Shown here piece after piece: positions 49,309-63,215 of a stretch of DNA of 64,000 nucleotides. Origin of the DNA: Lingula anatina (Eukaryota; Brachiopoda; Lingulata; Lingulida; Lingulidae); the NCBI RefSeq assembly GCF_001039355.2, contig NW_019775691.1, positions 709,325-773,324 of the forward strand. The letters run 5' to 3'. The notes beneath the pieces are model-generated. The model saw nothing but the letters and a program-made list of their open reading frames with translations. It was not told where the DNA came from and searched no databases. Every line of letters begins with the position of its first letter. Within the stretch, counting starts at the first letter, position 1. A program made the translations under genes and the position numbers.

Positions 49309-50768
49309 AATCATGTTATCATCTAAAAAAAATTAGAACAATTTAATTTTTCATCAGTGCAAACTACATTTAGTTTAGATTCTGCACAATAGCTCAATGT
49401 ATTACAAGTAAAGGGAGAAAAAGTTTTATCTTGTCAGTGCTTTCTAGATATTGTTGTAAACATCTTAGTTATTGGAGGTGTAGCGAATGTTTTTTTTTTT
49501 TTTAGTGCCTGTGTCATTGGTGTGTTTGTGTGTGCATGCTGTTACTCTCAGACTGATCTTTTCAATGAGGGAAAATTGTGAATTTTACAGATGCTGTATT
49601 TTTTAGTCATAACTTTTAATTTAGAACATTCCTGTAGAGCGGTAGCAACAAAATTGAAAAGCAGGCTACTCTATAGTTCTGTTCTATGCAGTAAAAGAAC
49701 CACAAATGCTATGTAGAAATATTAGTGAGTGATTTTAAATTAATGTATCTGAAAGTTTGATAATTTATGTCCATTGAAAAGATCGAGTCATAATATTGTT
49801 GTGTACGTTTTTACGTCCAACCCCCAAAAAGAACTTACCAAATAGTCAATAACCCTCTGACAAGTGATGAAATAAAACAAATTTCATGGAATTGTTTTAA
49901 TGAGTATTTTTATTACACAAAATGCTTCAGAAACAATGTGGAAAAAGAATAATAACATAGCATATGTGCCCACAACACTGCTATAACAGACAGAAGCCAT
50001 CTAGAGGGAGGACTGACAAGAAAATCAGAGATTTTTTAAAAATCAAAATTAGTCATTTTGCATACTTAAGTGGACTACTTCAGTGGTCCTATGATAATGT
50101 TCTTAAAAGAAAAGGCAAATATGCCAATTTGGACTAGAAAATGCCCCCTTATTTAATTATGCATATAATATTTTTAGGAAAGGCTTATACATACGCAAAT
50201 GTGGAACATTTGAAGCGTGGTTATTGACACTGCATTTTGGTATGTTCATTAGCAATAACAATTGTCCCCATAAATGAGATATGTGCACGTCCTCTGTGAT
50301 TATGGTGATTACTCATAACTTCTCATTGGGGAAATTTGTGAATTTCAAGGTACTGTATGTTTTAAGTAACAATTTCTTAAAATTATTGCAATCCTGTCGA
50401 GTGGTAGCAACAAAATTAAAAAGCAGGTTACTCTTACTATATTTTTCTTCTATGCTGTAAAAGCACCAGAAATGCTACACAGATAAATAATTTTTGTGAT
50501 AAAAAATTAATATGTATAATAGCATATCTGAAAGTTTCATAATTTTTGCCCATTGAAAAGACCCAAGTAATTATTGTAGTCAAACTAAAACTCTTTGTTT
50601 TAAGAGAAAGATATTATCTTTCGTTGCCAACTATCATGAAAACAACGAACAGCCATACAGTGTGCTCTTACAACGCCATCCAAACACTACCCTGTCTTGA
50701 TTAACACAGAAGACTCTTACAATCTATAATCTAAGGCAACCAAAATACTTTCTTACATAAGACCCTTA

Positions 50769-50981
50769 GACCCCATTCCCAGAGATTAGATCAATCCAAC
50801 TAGATCGACCTAACTCCCTGGGGGTTCACGCTAAATAGCTGTGAGCCGAGCGGGCACGAAAGTTAATTACCCCCTTACAGCTTGTAGTAGGTGGGACGGA
50901 CATTTAAGCTGGATTATCTGACAGTAATCTAGTGAGACTCCCCACTGGGATAGATCGATCTAAAATCTATGGGGATGCGCC
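50769..50981. mobile_element. Foldback MITE-like element, ATTCCC family
   Basis: Left end gaccccattcccagagatta and right end tctatggggatgcgc. The interior is shared with 19049 and 40234. Confidence 0.8.
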
Positions 50982-51030
50982 CTTACAATAGACAAACTAA
51001 GACCATTCTCAAAACCAGCATGAGTTTTAG

Positions 51031-51213
51031 AGCACATTCCGAACAGCGAACTAACATATTCGCAGATCAAATGTGGCCCACCCACTTGAATGATTGTTGC
51101 GTAATCCCCACAGGGAATCTATTCAGTGTCTAATCAAGAATAAAGTGGCAAGCTTTTTAGTAGGTCGCCATATTTGATCTGCAGATCTGTTAGTCTGCTG
51201 TTCAGAATGTGCT
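51031..51213. mobile_element. Foldback MITE-like element, AGCACATTC family
   Basis: Left end agcacattccgaacagc and right end gctgttcagaatgtgct. The arms continue via gcagatcaaatgtgg and atatttgatctgc. It is related to 5661-5835. Confidence 0.85.
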
Positions 51214-52234
51214 CTTACCGACTCCCCCCCCCTCACAAGCCCAAATGTGAAAGCTAACCAATCTGGTGAATTGGCTGCCTCAAGCTCAAGGGCTCTGTTG
51301 AAGTGACTCTCTTATCAGAATGCCATGTTGTTAATCGTTCATACTAGAGTGATACAGAATTTGGTACAGCGCCATGTAAAAAGGTGAGAATTTTCCGATT
51401 TGTACAACTTAATAAAGACAAAAAATATAATTATAATAAGACAAAAGTTCCATGAACACCCCTTGAAATGTGCTTTTAAAAACGACATTAATTTAACAAC
51501 ACAGTTTAAAAAGAAATAATCATTAGTATACCTTATGCTATCAGTTCAACTGATGAAACTTTTTTTTGCTACAGTAACAACATTCCACATAAAAAAAGAA
51601 CTAAATGCAACTGTTAATGATGAGTAATAAAATATTCCAACATGTTCTGCAGCAAAAATACATTACAGTCAACATTGTTTTTGACGTTTTAATATGTAAT
51701 TTTCTCTCAGCATACACAAATGCTGAAATTGGCCTATACAAATTTCTTAAAAACCTACTAAACAAAAATAAATACAGGTGTCTTATGTTTACATGACTGA
51801 ATAACGATTCTCTTCACAAGAGCAAAGCTAAATACTACATACACACTAACATAACAATCTTAACACATATCATATCTGATTCATCATTTCAAATTAAATA
51901 TCAGATATTCAAATACTGGAACTTTTCAAACTACAGAGAGGACTTGACATGCTGTGATAATATCTCTACTAAGCACCATGGGTAATTTTCCTAACTAGAT
52001 CTCCACCACATATTAAGACATTCACAGCTAAGTTCAAGAAAGATGTCTACATGTCTCATGGTACATGTATCATGTTAACTTTAGGCTTTACATTGTGCAG
52101 TGCATGTTTTACAGAAAAAAATACCTATTTCATTAAGAAATTGACACAAAACACAATGCTTTAACAGTTTTACTCCTTATTGAGTGTTTCAGAATTTAAT
52201 AGCAGATGCATTTTCTCAGTGAAAAGACAAAAGC

Positions 52235-55200
52235 TTAAGCCTTTGGTTTCTCAGAGTTCTGAGGAGCAGATTCTCCCTCCTTTTCATTCAGCTTCTTCAC
52301 CTCCATCTCATCGTGTAGATAGCCGGGACCGTTTTCTATGTTGCCCCTCCTACAAAAAATTGCACAACTTATAACGATGTATATGATCTCAAATTTTCTG
52401 GCTACTAAGTTAACCAAATGTCACCACATGGTTTCAAATATTTAACTTAGGGAAATACAGAAATACATTGTTTTGTATTAAATGAAATTGCATATTTGAA
52501 CAGATTTTTCTGCTTGCCTGCTTTGCTGTATATGAATGGGGGAGATAAGTAGGTCAGATACGTAGGTCAAATTTACGACCTTAAATTTAAAGTGTCAGTT
52601 TAAAGCTCTTTTATGCCCGATGGGGTGAATAATTTGGTGTGTGCTTTCTTTTAATAATTTAGAACATGTAAATAAACAGTTTATTTTCATTTTCACCAGC
52701 TCAGTAACCAAAAACATGCCACAAATGTGAGGTCAAATTATAATTGCAGCAATCTGTATGATTTTTATAAAATGCAAAAAAAAAAAAAAAAAAAAAAATT
52801 ACATACACAAAGATTTGGTATGCCGCATGTTTAATAGACAAGATATGCGCTTTATTTATTTTAAATAAACAAATAAAAAGTTTAATCAAATTTCCACAAC
52901 CTCAGTGAAATAATATATGCTACACATGAGAGATTACTTGCAATTAACCAGACAGTTTTAAAATGCAAATAAGAAAAACATTTTTCAAGCTGTTAAAACA
53001 AGCACTTCTTTGAATGTACAATTATGGCACATGGAATGAAGTAATATGCTCTACTATACATATCTCTTCAAACCTTCAACTCAGTTTTCAACATGGAGAA
53101 AACAAGAGAAAAAGTCACTCAGAGGAAAACTGCCATACATCAGATATGAGCTCTGGATTTCAAAACAAAAATCTGAACATTAGTTGCAGAACCAAATATG
53201 ACAGAGCAATGTTTTAACTCATATGATTTCCTTCTGCACTTTTATAAAAACAATGTCTCAATCTATGTTTATATTTGGGTGCGTGGTAAGGTTTCCTCTT
53301 AATGTTTCCCATTGGCAAACGAAATGGCATGCACCTACATGAAAAAATTATCCTTTATACTTTTTTATAAAGATACCTACTAGTATGACTTTTTGAACTA
53401 AACAATTTTTTTGTTCTGTCCCTCTCCTCCCGGAACTGCTCTTTGTTAATTACCATATGTTACAAACACCCAACCTAAAATTTTGGGTTAATAACCCCTG
53501 AGGTCACCCAAAATAATGCGAAATTCCACAATTCCACACAAAAAGCTCATGTCTGATGCATGACTTCAGAACACACAAAGTTAGCACTCTGTACACACAT
53601 ATAATTGCAATAAGCGTCTATACCTGTTCTGTACCTGTTACCTTTCTTGTTCCAGTAGCAGTAAATTCCTAGGCCCGCCAAGCCCAGCAGGATGACCCCT
53701 GCGCCAACCCCCAGTCCAATGTAGAGGTCATTATTTGACTGTTGTTTTGGGGGCGTCTTGGTGCCTATCACTGTAGTACGAGTAGTAGTAGTAGAAGTAG
53801 AAGTCACAGATGCATCGTCTGGAACATGAAATTCAAGATGTTTAGATTGCTATACACAATGGCTAATTTTTTTTGTCAGAAAGAACATTTAAATTATCAT
53901 TTTTGCCCAAAAAAAAAAAAAAAAAAAAAATCCAAATGAATCTTACATTTGGGTGATTTTCTAAGCTAATTTATCCTGTTAGTACACAACCAAATTAAGT
54001 TGTGATATCCTGCAAAATTTTTGAAAATGACAAACCCTGATAGTTTGACGAAAATACCTAACTTCATTAACTTTCTACGTATCATTAAACAGTAATGTTA
54101 ATTTGGCACCAAGACAGTTCTTTACAATTAAAAAAAAATAATAAAAACTAGTAAAAATGCTATGACACAGTTGAGAAATGCACAGGTAAAAAAAAACTTG
54201 TATAGTAAAGGCAAATGAACTATATATATTAAAAGAGTGATGCACCTTCATGCTGCCTAAAAAGAGGATGTCATCAATGAAATGAACAATAAAACTTTAG
54301 TAGTAACTTTAAAACAGAAGATTTTATTTAAGAATAATAGCAGTGACTTTTTGTAATTGACTTTAAAAAATTGACAAATCTAATATAATATTATGATTAA
54401 AATATTGAAGCCTAAAGGAAATAAAAAAAAGTTTAAGCCATAAATAAGTGAAATATGCTTGGAACCTTAATTCAATATGCTAATTCAACTGTAAGTAACA
54501 TAGGAGTTTAGGGAACATTCCCATAAAGTCATCGTACTAGCTGGATCGATCTAACTCTCAGGGGATTCTCACTAAATTGCATTCAATGTAAGCAGCCTAA
54601 ATGTCAGGCACACCTACTCAAGCTACAAGGGGTTAATTGACAATTATAGACAATCACCCCCTAGTTACTGAAGGGGGCGTGCCAGACAATAAAGCTGATT
54701 ACACTGAGAGCACTTTAGCGAGACACCCCACAGATTTAAACTGACCCAGCTAGTATGATGAGTTTATAGGAATGCAGTCATAAATACAGTCCAGGGGTTT
54801 CATCACTTCTTGGCACTAAACAAAACATCAGTGTTTCCACCTAAAACATCCCCTTAGTTTGTTCTGTCTGTATCTGAATCTTTTCATATATAACACAATG
54901 ACTAGTGACATCCACTTATCTGGATCAGTCTTTCTAATCAAGAAATGAGAAAAGAAAAGGTGTGCAATGTACAAGTCCCTTCTGGTGGAGCCTTTGAGTT
55001 CATCTTCAAGGATGCCTTTAATCCACATAATTATTGTTAAAGATACATTTGACCTGAGTGTCTGTGGAGGGTGGATTCCCAGTAATGCATATAAATCACT
55101 TCTACTTTCTCTAGTTTCTTAATATATGACTCAAATTAAGTTGATATGCCAAGAGATAAACCAAAGTAATTCCTTGTTCATCCATAAAACAGCTTTTAAC

Positions 55201-58200
55201 TGTCTTTTTTTCAAAATTTCCATCATAAATTTTACATATTCATATCTGACCTACTTATCTGCCCCTCTTATATACAGCACAGAAAGCAAGCAGAAAAATA
55301 ATTTCAAATATCATTTTCAGATAATATGAAGTGATTTCCTTTGGTATTTCTCTAACTTAATATATACTATTTGGAACTATATGGTGGCATTTGGTCAATT
55401 TTTTGTGGAAAAAAAAAAAAAAAAAAAAAAACTTCATATGCATCTTAAATATTTATCCAACCTTTCACAGTTAATACAGTTAATTTTCCTGTTCATCTGT
55501 GCAAAATTAACACCATCCAGTCCCAGGAGTTGCCAGCTATTATTACCAATGACAACCAGAAAAAAACACAGATCAAATACAAATGTTTTGTTTAGTGGGC
55601 TTGTTAAAGTTCAACAATATGAAAAGATGTTAGCAAGAGACATAACCTTCAACATGAACTATAATACAAATCTAAGATAGTAAAACTTCAAAAATGACTC
55701 AAAAATATCAACACGAAGACAAGAATACCTGTAGTTGCAACCATAGGCCTTACACGTACAATGCTGCCACCTACAGTAGTGTATCATTACTAACAGCACT
55801 GCCACATTATAATCAACATTTATTAAATCTGGGACTTTAACAAAGTGAATACATATATATAACCCAACATGAGCTCAAGCTTGGGAATCACAGACAATTA
55901 TTTTTTTACAATGTAACATAATTATTCTAAATAGTGGGTAGGGCAAATTAACTTATTATATTGATTTTGTTTTCTCATGAGATATAACACGGAAATAAAC
56001 TTAAACATATATTACCAGCAGAATAGCTTGAATTGATCTCATAATGTGGCCAAGGCCTGCAGCCTTTTTTTTTTTTTCAGTGGGGACAGCGGGGGTGGGG
56101 TGGGGTGGGGTTGAAATAACAATTCTTTTAGCTATAATGAGATCAATAAACTCAAAATCTGATCCACGCTGTGTGCTTGCTGTCCAGTTATATATCAACT
56201 ATAACAGGATTAAAAGTCTACTTCTTTACTTTATTTTATTTCCTTTTCTTTTTAGAATCTTTTTAGAAAAAAAAATCTCCCTTTGAAATTGCTGGCTACA
56301 GGCCTGGCAATGAGACAACAATAATTAACAAACATAAAAAGAAAAAATAATAATTTCAAAGACTGCTATAGTAACAGTCTAGAAGTAGTGCAGTTCTAAC
56401 TTTTGCTACAGGTACCAAAACGAATCCCATGATCAGACATACCTAACATTAAGTATGAGACATGATTTTGGATTATTGTAAGAGAAAAATTCAAGAAGCA
56501 GCAGCTCAGAGGTTTTACTATTAAGAGTCTGTAACCCTTTGAGGAAAAAAAAACTACCAATTAAAAATCATAGTTCCTTCACATCAGTTATTTCATACAG
56601 TCTTATCTACATCTGATTCGGCTAACACATTTTATGTATCTACTTAAATAAAACTTATTTTATCAATCCCAATTTACATACATGTATCACTTTTCAAATA
56701 TGCAACAAGCTTGGCTTCATATAACTTCAAACATTCTTATATTACAGTTTTCTGATAAATATAATTTTTAAGTCAAGTTTTAGAAGAAATTATAACATAT
56801 AATATACATGAAAAGCAAACATTAATTTAGCAAACAACCAGAGGCAATAGAGAGAGAGGCAGCAATGCAAGCAGAGAACTAGAAGACTTTGGCATCACAC
56901 TCAGATTTGAAAGAGCTGAAAGAAAAGACAGAGAAAAGGTTTTTAAAATGAACAGGAACTGTTACTGTCAGGAGAAACTGTATTGAAAAACTTAATGCTA
57001 ATGAAATAAGGCTCTAAGACTTGACAAAAAAAGAAGTTGAAGGCAGTTTACACAAAGAAGGCAAATTCTCAACTTAAGATTTCAATTAAATAAAAATATT
57101 TTTTCCGGTGTATATCACACAAGACTCTCTTACAAATAGGGTACTTACCACACCACAGTGTTAATGGCAAATAAACCAAACCAAGCTTTAAGAAGATATT
57201 ATATGTATGAGTCAACAAGGAATGATTTTAGTGTATTCAACCTGGACTTAGAGAACTGTAGCCAGCAATTAGAGATGAGGTTTCTTAATTGAACACACAC
57301 TCACCCACAAGAAAGCAAAAAATTACACAACTGTCAGCACCCGCACAGCGGCTTTCAGATGTCTGCACAATGAAGAATGGTTATAATTGCATATCACTCT
57401 CTTTATCCCTCAGACTAAGTATTTTAATAATTTCACCATTGGAGTGAAGGGGGGGAGGGGGGAGAGAGAGAGATGGGTCAGGGAGGACACACTGGTCACA
57501 GGAGTTACAATAGTGTGCATACATGCAGGTGAGCGTAGCCGCATGCATGGGAGTGGCTAATTATGTTTAATAGCATACTGTACCATATGCATGCATGTTA
57601 TGAGCAAAACTAAGTCTAGTCCTGCCCATCTTGTTAAAATCTGAATTATACACAGTCTTCCAGTAAGCGCAATACCCTCTAACCTCATTTTGATATCTGT
57701 TAAGTGGGGAAAACTTTTTTTTTTTTTTTGGGGGGGGGGGGGGTAGGGGGGCAGGGGGGAAGGTAAGAACCAACCTGTTTCACCCTTTTATAAGCTGGAT
57801 TAAATGTATCTTTTTTTATCCTCAAAAATGTAAATCTACATCTTATTATTATTACCTGTTGTCACGGTAACAGAACCAGAGGTTGTTGTAGTTGTAGTAG
57901 TAGTAGTAGTAGTCGGTAGACCTGAGTTAGAACAGGTAAAATGTTAAGGACTACAAAACAAGTACTTGCCATAATCCTGGTTAGTAAAGTCATACATTTC
58001 GAATAATAATTATCATTATGATTCACAAGTATCAGATATCTTATTTATAATAATATTTTATTTCTTGAAGAATAATGAACAGCTATATATGTCAGACACA
58101 TGTCCTACACAAACCCAACCCACTTTTCAGAATTAAAAAAATGGTATTTTTCAGTTTTTCATGCTTGACTAACAGTTAGAAAACCAACAGTTTTCCACTT

Positions 58201-61200
58201 ATTGTGTTATCTCTGAAAGTGCATGAGATGACGATGACAGACGCAAGTGATGGCTGTATGTACAGTCCAGTGTGTACATAAAAATCTTATATGTACCAGA
58301 GAAACATCAAATTCAACTTCTCCCCCTTGATCAGATCAAGCTCTATTTACTTCTACATTTCTTATCATCTTTATTATAGCATCTGCCTACTGAGAAGCCC
58401 AAGGTAATGTCTACATCATTCCTTGACAGAATATCGTATTAGGTTTTTCTACAATGCTGATGAAATTTTCAAGTCAGACAGAAAAAGTGACAACATTTTC
58501 CATTAAATCTTGACAGCACCTCCATATATTGCTTAAAGATATTTTTCTTTGCCAAGCTCGACTCTTCTAGAGTGTGGTCTTCAGATAATACTGCACACAT
58601 GCTTTTTTAATAAAATAAAAAAGATTTTAAAAAATTTAAAAAAAAAAAATAAATTTTTAAAAACGGTAGATAACAGGTACACCAAATTGTGGCTCAGACA
58701 ACAAAATCCCAGGTGGATTTTCACTCGGTCAGCTCCTAAACCACATTCAGAACCAGACTGCACAGAAAAACCCATCTACTTACTTTCACAATTCCTTCCC
58801 CCGTACACTCCAGTACAGGTACAAAAATATCCCGTCCCATCTCCATTGTTAAAACAACTGCCGCCATTTTGACAAGGATTGTTGAGACAAAAGTCCGCTA
58901 AAAGAAAACAAAGGACATCAAAGTTAGATAAAGTTACAAGTTTTGCATACAAAGATTTCTTCAGAGAGCTATCCAGCCATCATTTGTATCACCATTGGCC
59001 TCAAAAGACAGCCTACATTTCCAAAGGCGGCTGGGCGCCTTACAATGTTTTTGAGTTGGTCCCAAGGGCTTGCTTGTGTTGGACTCCCTGTGAATGGCAT
59101 CCAACTTACAAAATCACGTTTAGAACTCCATGTACCTAAAATCCTTGAGAAACCCCTGTTCCCATATAATATTTTCATAAGGCATATCATTTTAAAACTG
59201 TAGCCAGTAGAAGTGGTACAGCACTTACTATTCTGACATTCTGACCTCCTGNCATGTATCACTTTTCAAATATGCAACAAGCTTGGCTTCATATAACTTC
59301 AAACATTCTTATATTACAATTTTCTGATAAATATAATTTTTAAGTCAAGTTTTAGAAGAAATTATAACATATAATATACATGAAAAGCAAACATTAATTT
59401 AGCAAACAACCAGAGGCAATAGAGAGAGAGGCAGCAATGCAAGCAGCGAACTAGAAGACTTTGGCATCACACTCAGATTTGAAAGAGCTGAAAGAAAAGA
59501 CAGAGAAAAGGTTTTTTAAAATGAACAGGAACTGTTACTGTCAGGAGAAACTGTATTTAAAAACTTAACGCTAATGAAATAAGGCTCTAAGACTTGACAA
59601 AAAAAGAAGTTGAAGGCAGTTTACACAAAGAAGGCAAATTCTCAACTTAAGATTTCAATTAAATAAAAATATTTTTTCCGGTGTATATCACACAAGACTC
59701 TCTTACAAATAGGGTACTTACCACACCACAGTGTTAATGGCAAATAAACCAAACCAAGCTTTAAGAAGATATTATATGTATGAGTCAACAAGGAATGATT
59801 TTAGTGTTTTCAACCTGGACTTAGAGGACTGTAGCCAGCAATTAGAGATGAGGTTTCTTAATTGAACACACACTCACGCACAAGAAAGGAAAAAATTACA
59901 CAACTGTCAGCACCCGCACAGCGGCTTTCAGATTTCTGCACAATGAAGAATGGTTATAATTGCATATCACTTTCTTTATCCCTCAGACAAAGTATTTTAA
60001 TAATTTCACCATTGGAGTGAAGGGGGAGGGGGGGGGGGAGAGAGAGAGAGAGAGAGATGGGTCAGGGAGGACACACTGGCCACAAGAGTTACAATAGTGT
60101 GCATGCATGCAGGTGAGCGTAGCCGCATTCATAGGAGTGGCTAATTATGTTTAATAGCATACTGTACCATATGCATGCATGTTATGAGCAAAACTAAGTC
60201 TAGTTCTGCCCATCTTGTTAAAATCTGAATTATACACAGTCTCCCAGTAAGCACAATACCCTCTTAGCATCCATCATCAGAATTATATCTGTTAAGTGGG
60301 GAATTTTTTTTTTTTTATTTTTTTTGGGGTGGGTGGGTGGGTGGGTGGGTGGGGGGGGTTCAGGGGGGAAGGAAAGAACCAACCTGTTTCACCCTGGATT
60401 AAATGTATCTTTTTTTATCAACATGTAAATCTACATCTTATTATTATTACCTGTTGTCACGGTAACAGAACCAGAGGTTATTGTAGTTGTAGTTGTAGTA
60501 GTAGTAGTCGGTAGACCTGAGTTAGAACAGGTAAAATGTTAAGAACTACAAAACAAGTACTTGCCATAATCCTGGTTAGGAAAGTTGTACATTTAGAATA
60601 ATAATTATCATTATGATTCACAAGTATCAGATATCTTATTTATAATAATATTTTATTTCTTGAAGAAAAATGAACAGCTATATATGTCAGACACATGTCC
60701 AACACAAATCCAACCCACTTTTCAGAATTTAAAAAATGGTATTTTTCAGTTTTTCATGCTTGACTAACAGTTAGAAAACCAACAGTTTTCCACTTACTGT
60801 GTTATCTCTGAAAGTGCATGGATATGACGATGTAAGAGACAGGTGATGGCTGTATGTACAGTCTAGTGTGTACATAAAAATCTTATATGTACCAGAGAAA
60901 CATCAAATTCAACTTCTCCCCCTTGATCATATCAAAGCTGTATCTACTTCTTCATTTCTTATCATCTTTATTATAGCATCTGCCTACTGAGAAGTCCAAG
61001 GTAATGTCTACATCATTCCTTGACAGAATATCGTATTAGGTTTTTCTACAATGTTGATGAAATTTTCAAGTCAGACAGAAAAAGTGACACAACATTTTCC
61101 ATTAAATCTTGACAGCACCTCCATATATTGCTTAAAGATATTTTTCTTTGCCAAGCTCGGCTCTTCTAGAGTGTGGTCTTCAGATAATACTGCACACATG

Positions 61201-62256
61201 ATTTTTTTCAAAAAATTTAAAAAATGAAAAAAAAAAAAAAAAAAAAAAAAAATTGAAAAAATGGTAGATAACAGGTACACCAAATTGTGGCTCAGACAAC
61301 AAAATCCCAGGTGGATTTTCACTCAGTCAACTCCTAAACCACATTCAAAACCAGACTGCACAGAAAAATCCATCTACTTACTCTCACAATTCCTTCCCTC
61401 GTACACTCCAGTACAGGAACAAAAATATCCCGTCCCATCTCCATTGTTAAAACAACTGCCGCCATTTTGACAAGGATTGTTGAGACAAAAGTCCGCTAAA
61501 AGAAAACAAAGGACATCAAAGTTAGATAAAGTTACAAGTTTTGCATGCAAAGATTTCTCCAGAGAGCTATCCAGCCATAATTTGTATCGCCATTGGCCTC
61601 AAAAGACGGCCTATATTTCCAAAGGCGGCTGGGCGCCTTACAAAGTTTTTGAGTTGGTTGGGCTTGCTTGTGTTGGACTCCCTGTGAATGGCATCCAACT
61701 TACAAAATCACGTTTAGAACTCCATGTACCCAAAATCCTTCGGAAACCCCGGTTCCCATATAATATTTCAGAAGGCATATCATTTTAAAACTGTAGCCAG
61801 TAGAAGTGGTACAGCACTTACTATTCTGGCACTCTGACCTCCTGTAACCAGTAGAAGTGGTACAGCACTTACTATTCTGTCACTCTGACCTCCTGTAACC
61901 AGTAGAAGTGGTACAGCACTTACTATTCTGTCACTCTGACCCCCTGTAGCCAGTAGAAGTGGTACAGTACTTACTATTCTGACACTGTGACCCCCTGTAG
62001 CCAGTAGAAGTGGTACACTACTTACTATTCTGACACTCTGGCCTCCTGTAACCAGTAGAAGTGGTACAGTACTTACTATTCTGACACTCTGACCTCCTGT
62101 AGCCAGTAGAAGTGGTACAGTACTTACTATTCTGACACTCTGATCCCCTGTAGCCAGAGGGACAGGAACACTGGTAGCTGCCTCCCAGGTCTGCACAGGT
62201 TCCTCCATTCTGGCATGGGTCAGGGGTACAGGACCCCTGGACTAGAAGAGACAGTG

Positions 62257-62295
<39 letters not shown>

Positions 62296-62320
62296 TGACG
62301 ATGACGACAACTATGATAAC

Positions 62321-62356
<36 letters not shown>

Positions 62357-63183
62357 TTATTAAGCCAATAAAATACAAATGTATAAAATCGGGAATCTTT
62401 TGCCCTGTAGTACCGCCACTGAAATATAAAAAATGAAAATTAAAATTACATGTTAGAGTTAAAAATAGTTACTGACGAAGGATAAAAGCTATTTAAAAAT
62501 CGCTTACTACCCTTAAAAGCTAAGAGTCTCGAATTGCTAGGTAAAAATTTAAAAAGGGTATGGGCTGGATGGGAACTGTCTGTCATTATTGATAATGTTT
62601 TCTTTTTAGTCCTGTCTATGATAAGGATAACGAGTTCTGTCAACCATACTATGGGGTAGCCCTAGCAAATTTTTTCCCTTAGCCAAATCAATATTTTTCC
62701 ATGCCTTTGCCTCCATATGCTTTAAATTTGACTAAAACAAATCAAATCAACCCTATTTTGTTAGCCAATTTAAGTCAGTTTAAGCATTTGGCTAAATTGG
62801 CAAGTGTTAGCGCTATCCCAGATACTCCACTTTTTTCTATCTTTGCACCCCATACAATATGTACATAACAAGTAGAAAATTCTAAAACATGTCATCTACA
62901 GTAATATTTTCAATGTCTGTGTATAAAAACAAGTGAATATATACAGCCCTTACCTATCTCACAGGTGGGGCCACTGTATATACCAGAACAGGCACACTGG
63001 AAGGTGCTGCCATCTGCACTATTAGAGCAGACACCACCATTGTAACATGGGGCACTGTCACAGGGGGAGAGACCTGGAAATGACAGATAATCAAAACATT
63101 TAATTGTACCTGGAATTCAATTTGACTCTCTCACTTCACAATTTCCGAGAGAGAGAGAGANNNNNNNNNNNNNNNNNNNNNNN

Positions 63184-63215
<32 letters not shown>

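Larger units (their letters stand above)
43619..50446. repeat. About 3.4-kb near-identical direct duplication joined at N 47007
   Basis: Bases 43619-47006 and 47008 to about 50446 are collinear. The right block starts inside intron 2 of the DUF1647-like gene. The left block stops in tactatattttt, and the right block continues through the same string into unique sequence (cttctatgctg). This is the pattern of two contig ends that overlap but were not merged. Confidence 0.85.
50447..52234. other. Intergenic region between convergent genes
   Basis: It holds two foldback elements (50769-50981 and 51031-51213) and otherwise AT-rich sequence. The last part is probably the 3' untranslated region of the Eph-EGF gene on the minus strand. 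No exon was recognised. Confidence 0.5.

Noticed and set aside
61780-62208. 142-residue ORF of VPLLLATGGQSVRIVS-type repeats
   Set aside because: It is an off-frame reading of the 51-bp minisatellite. The exon frame of the EGF domain is different.
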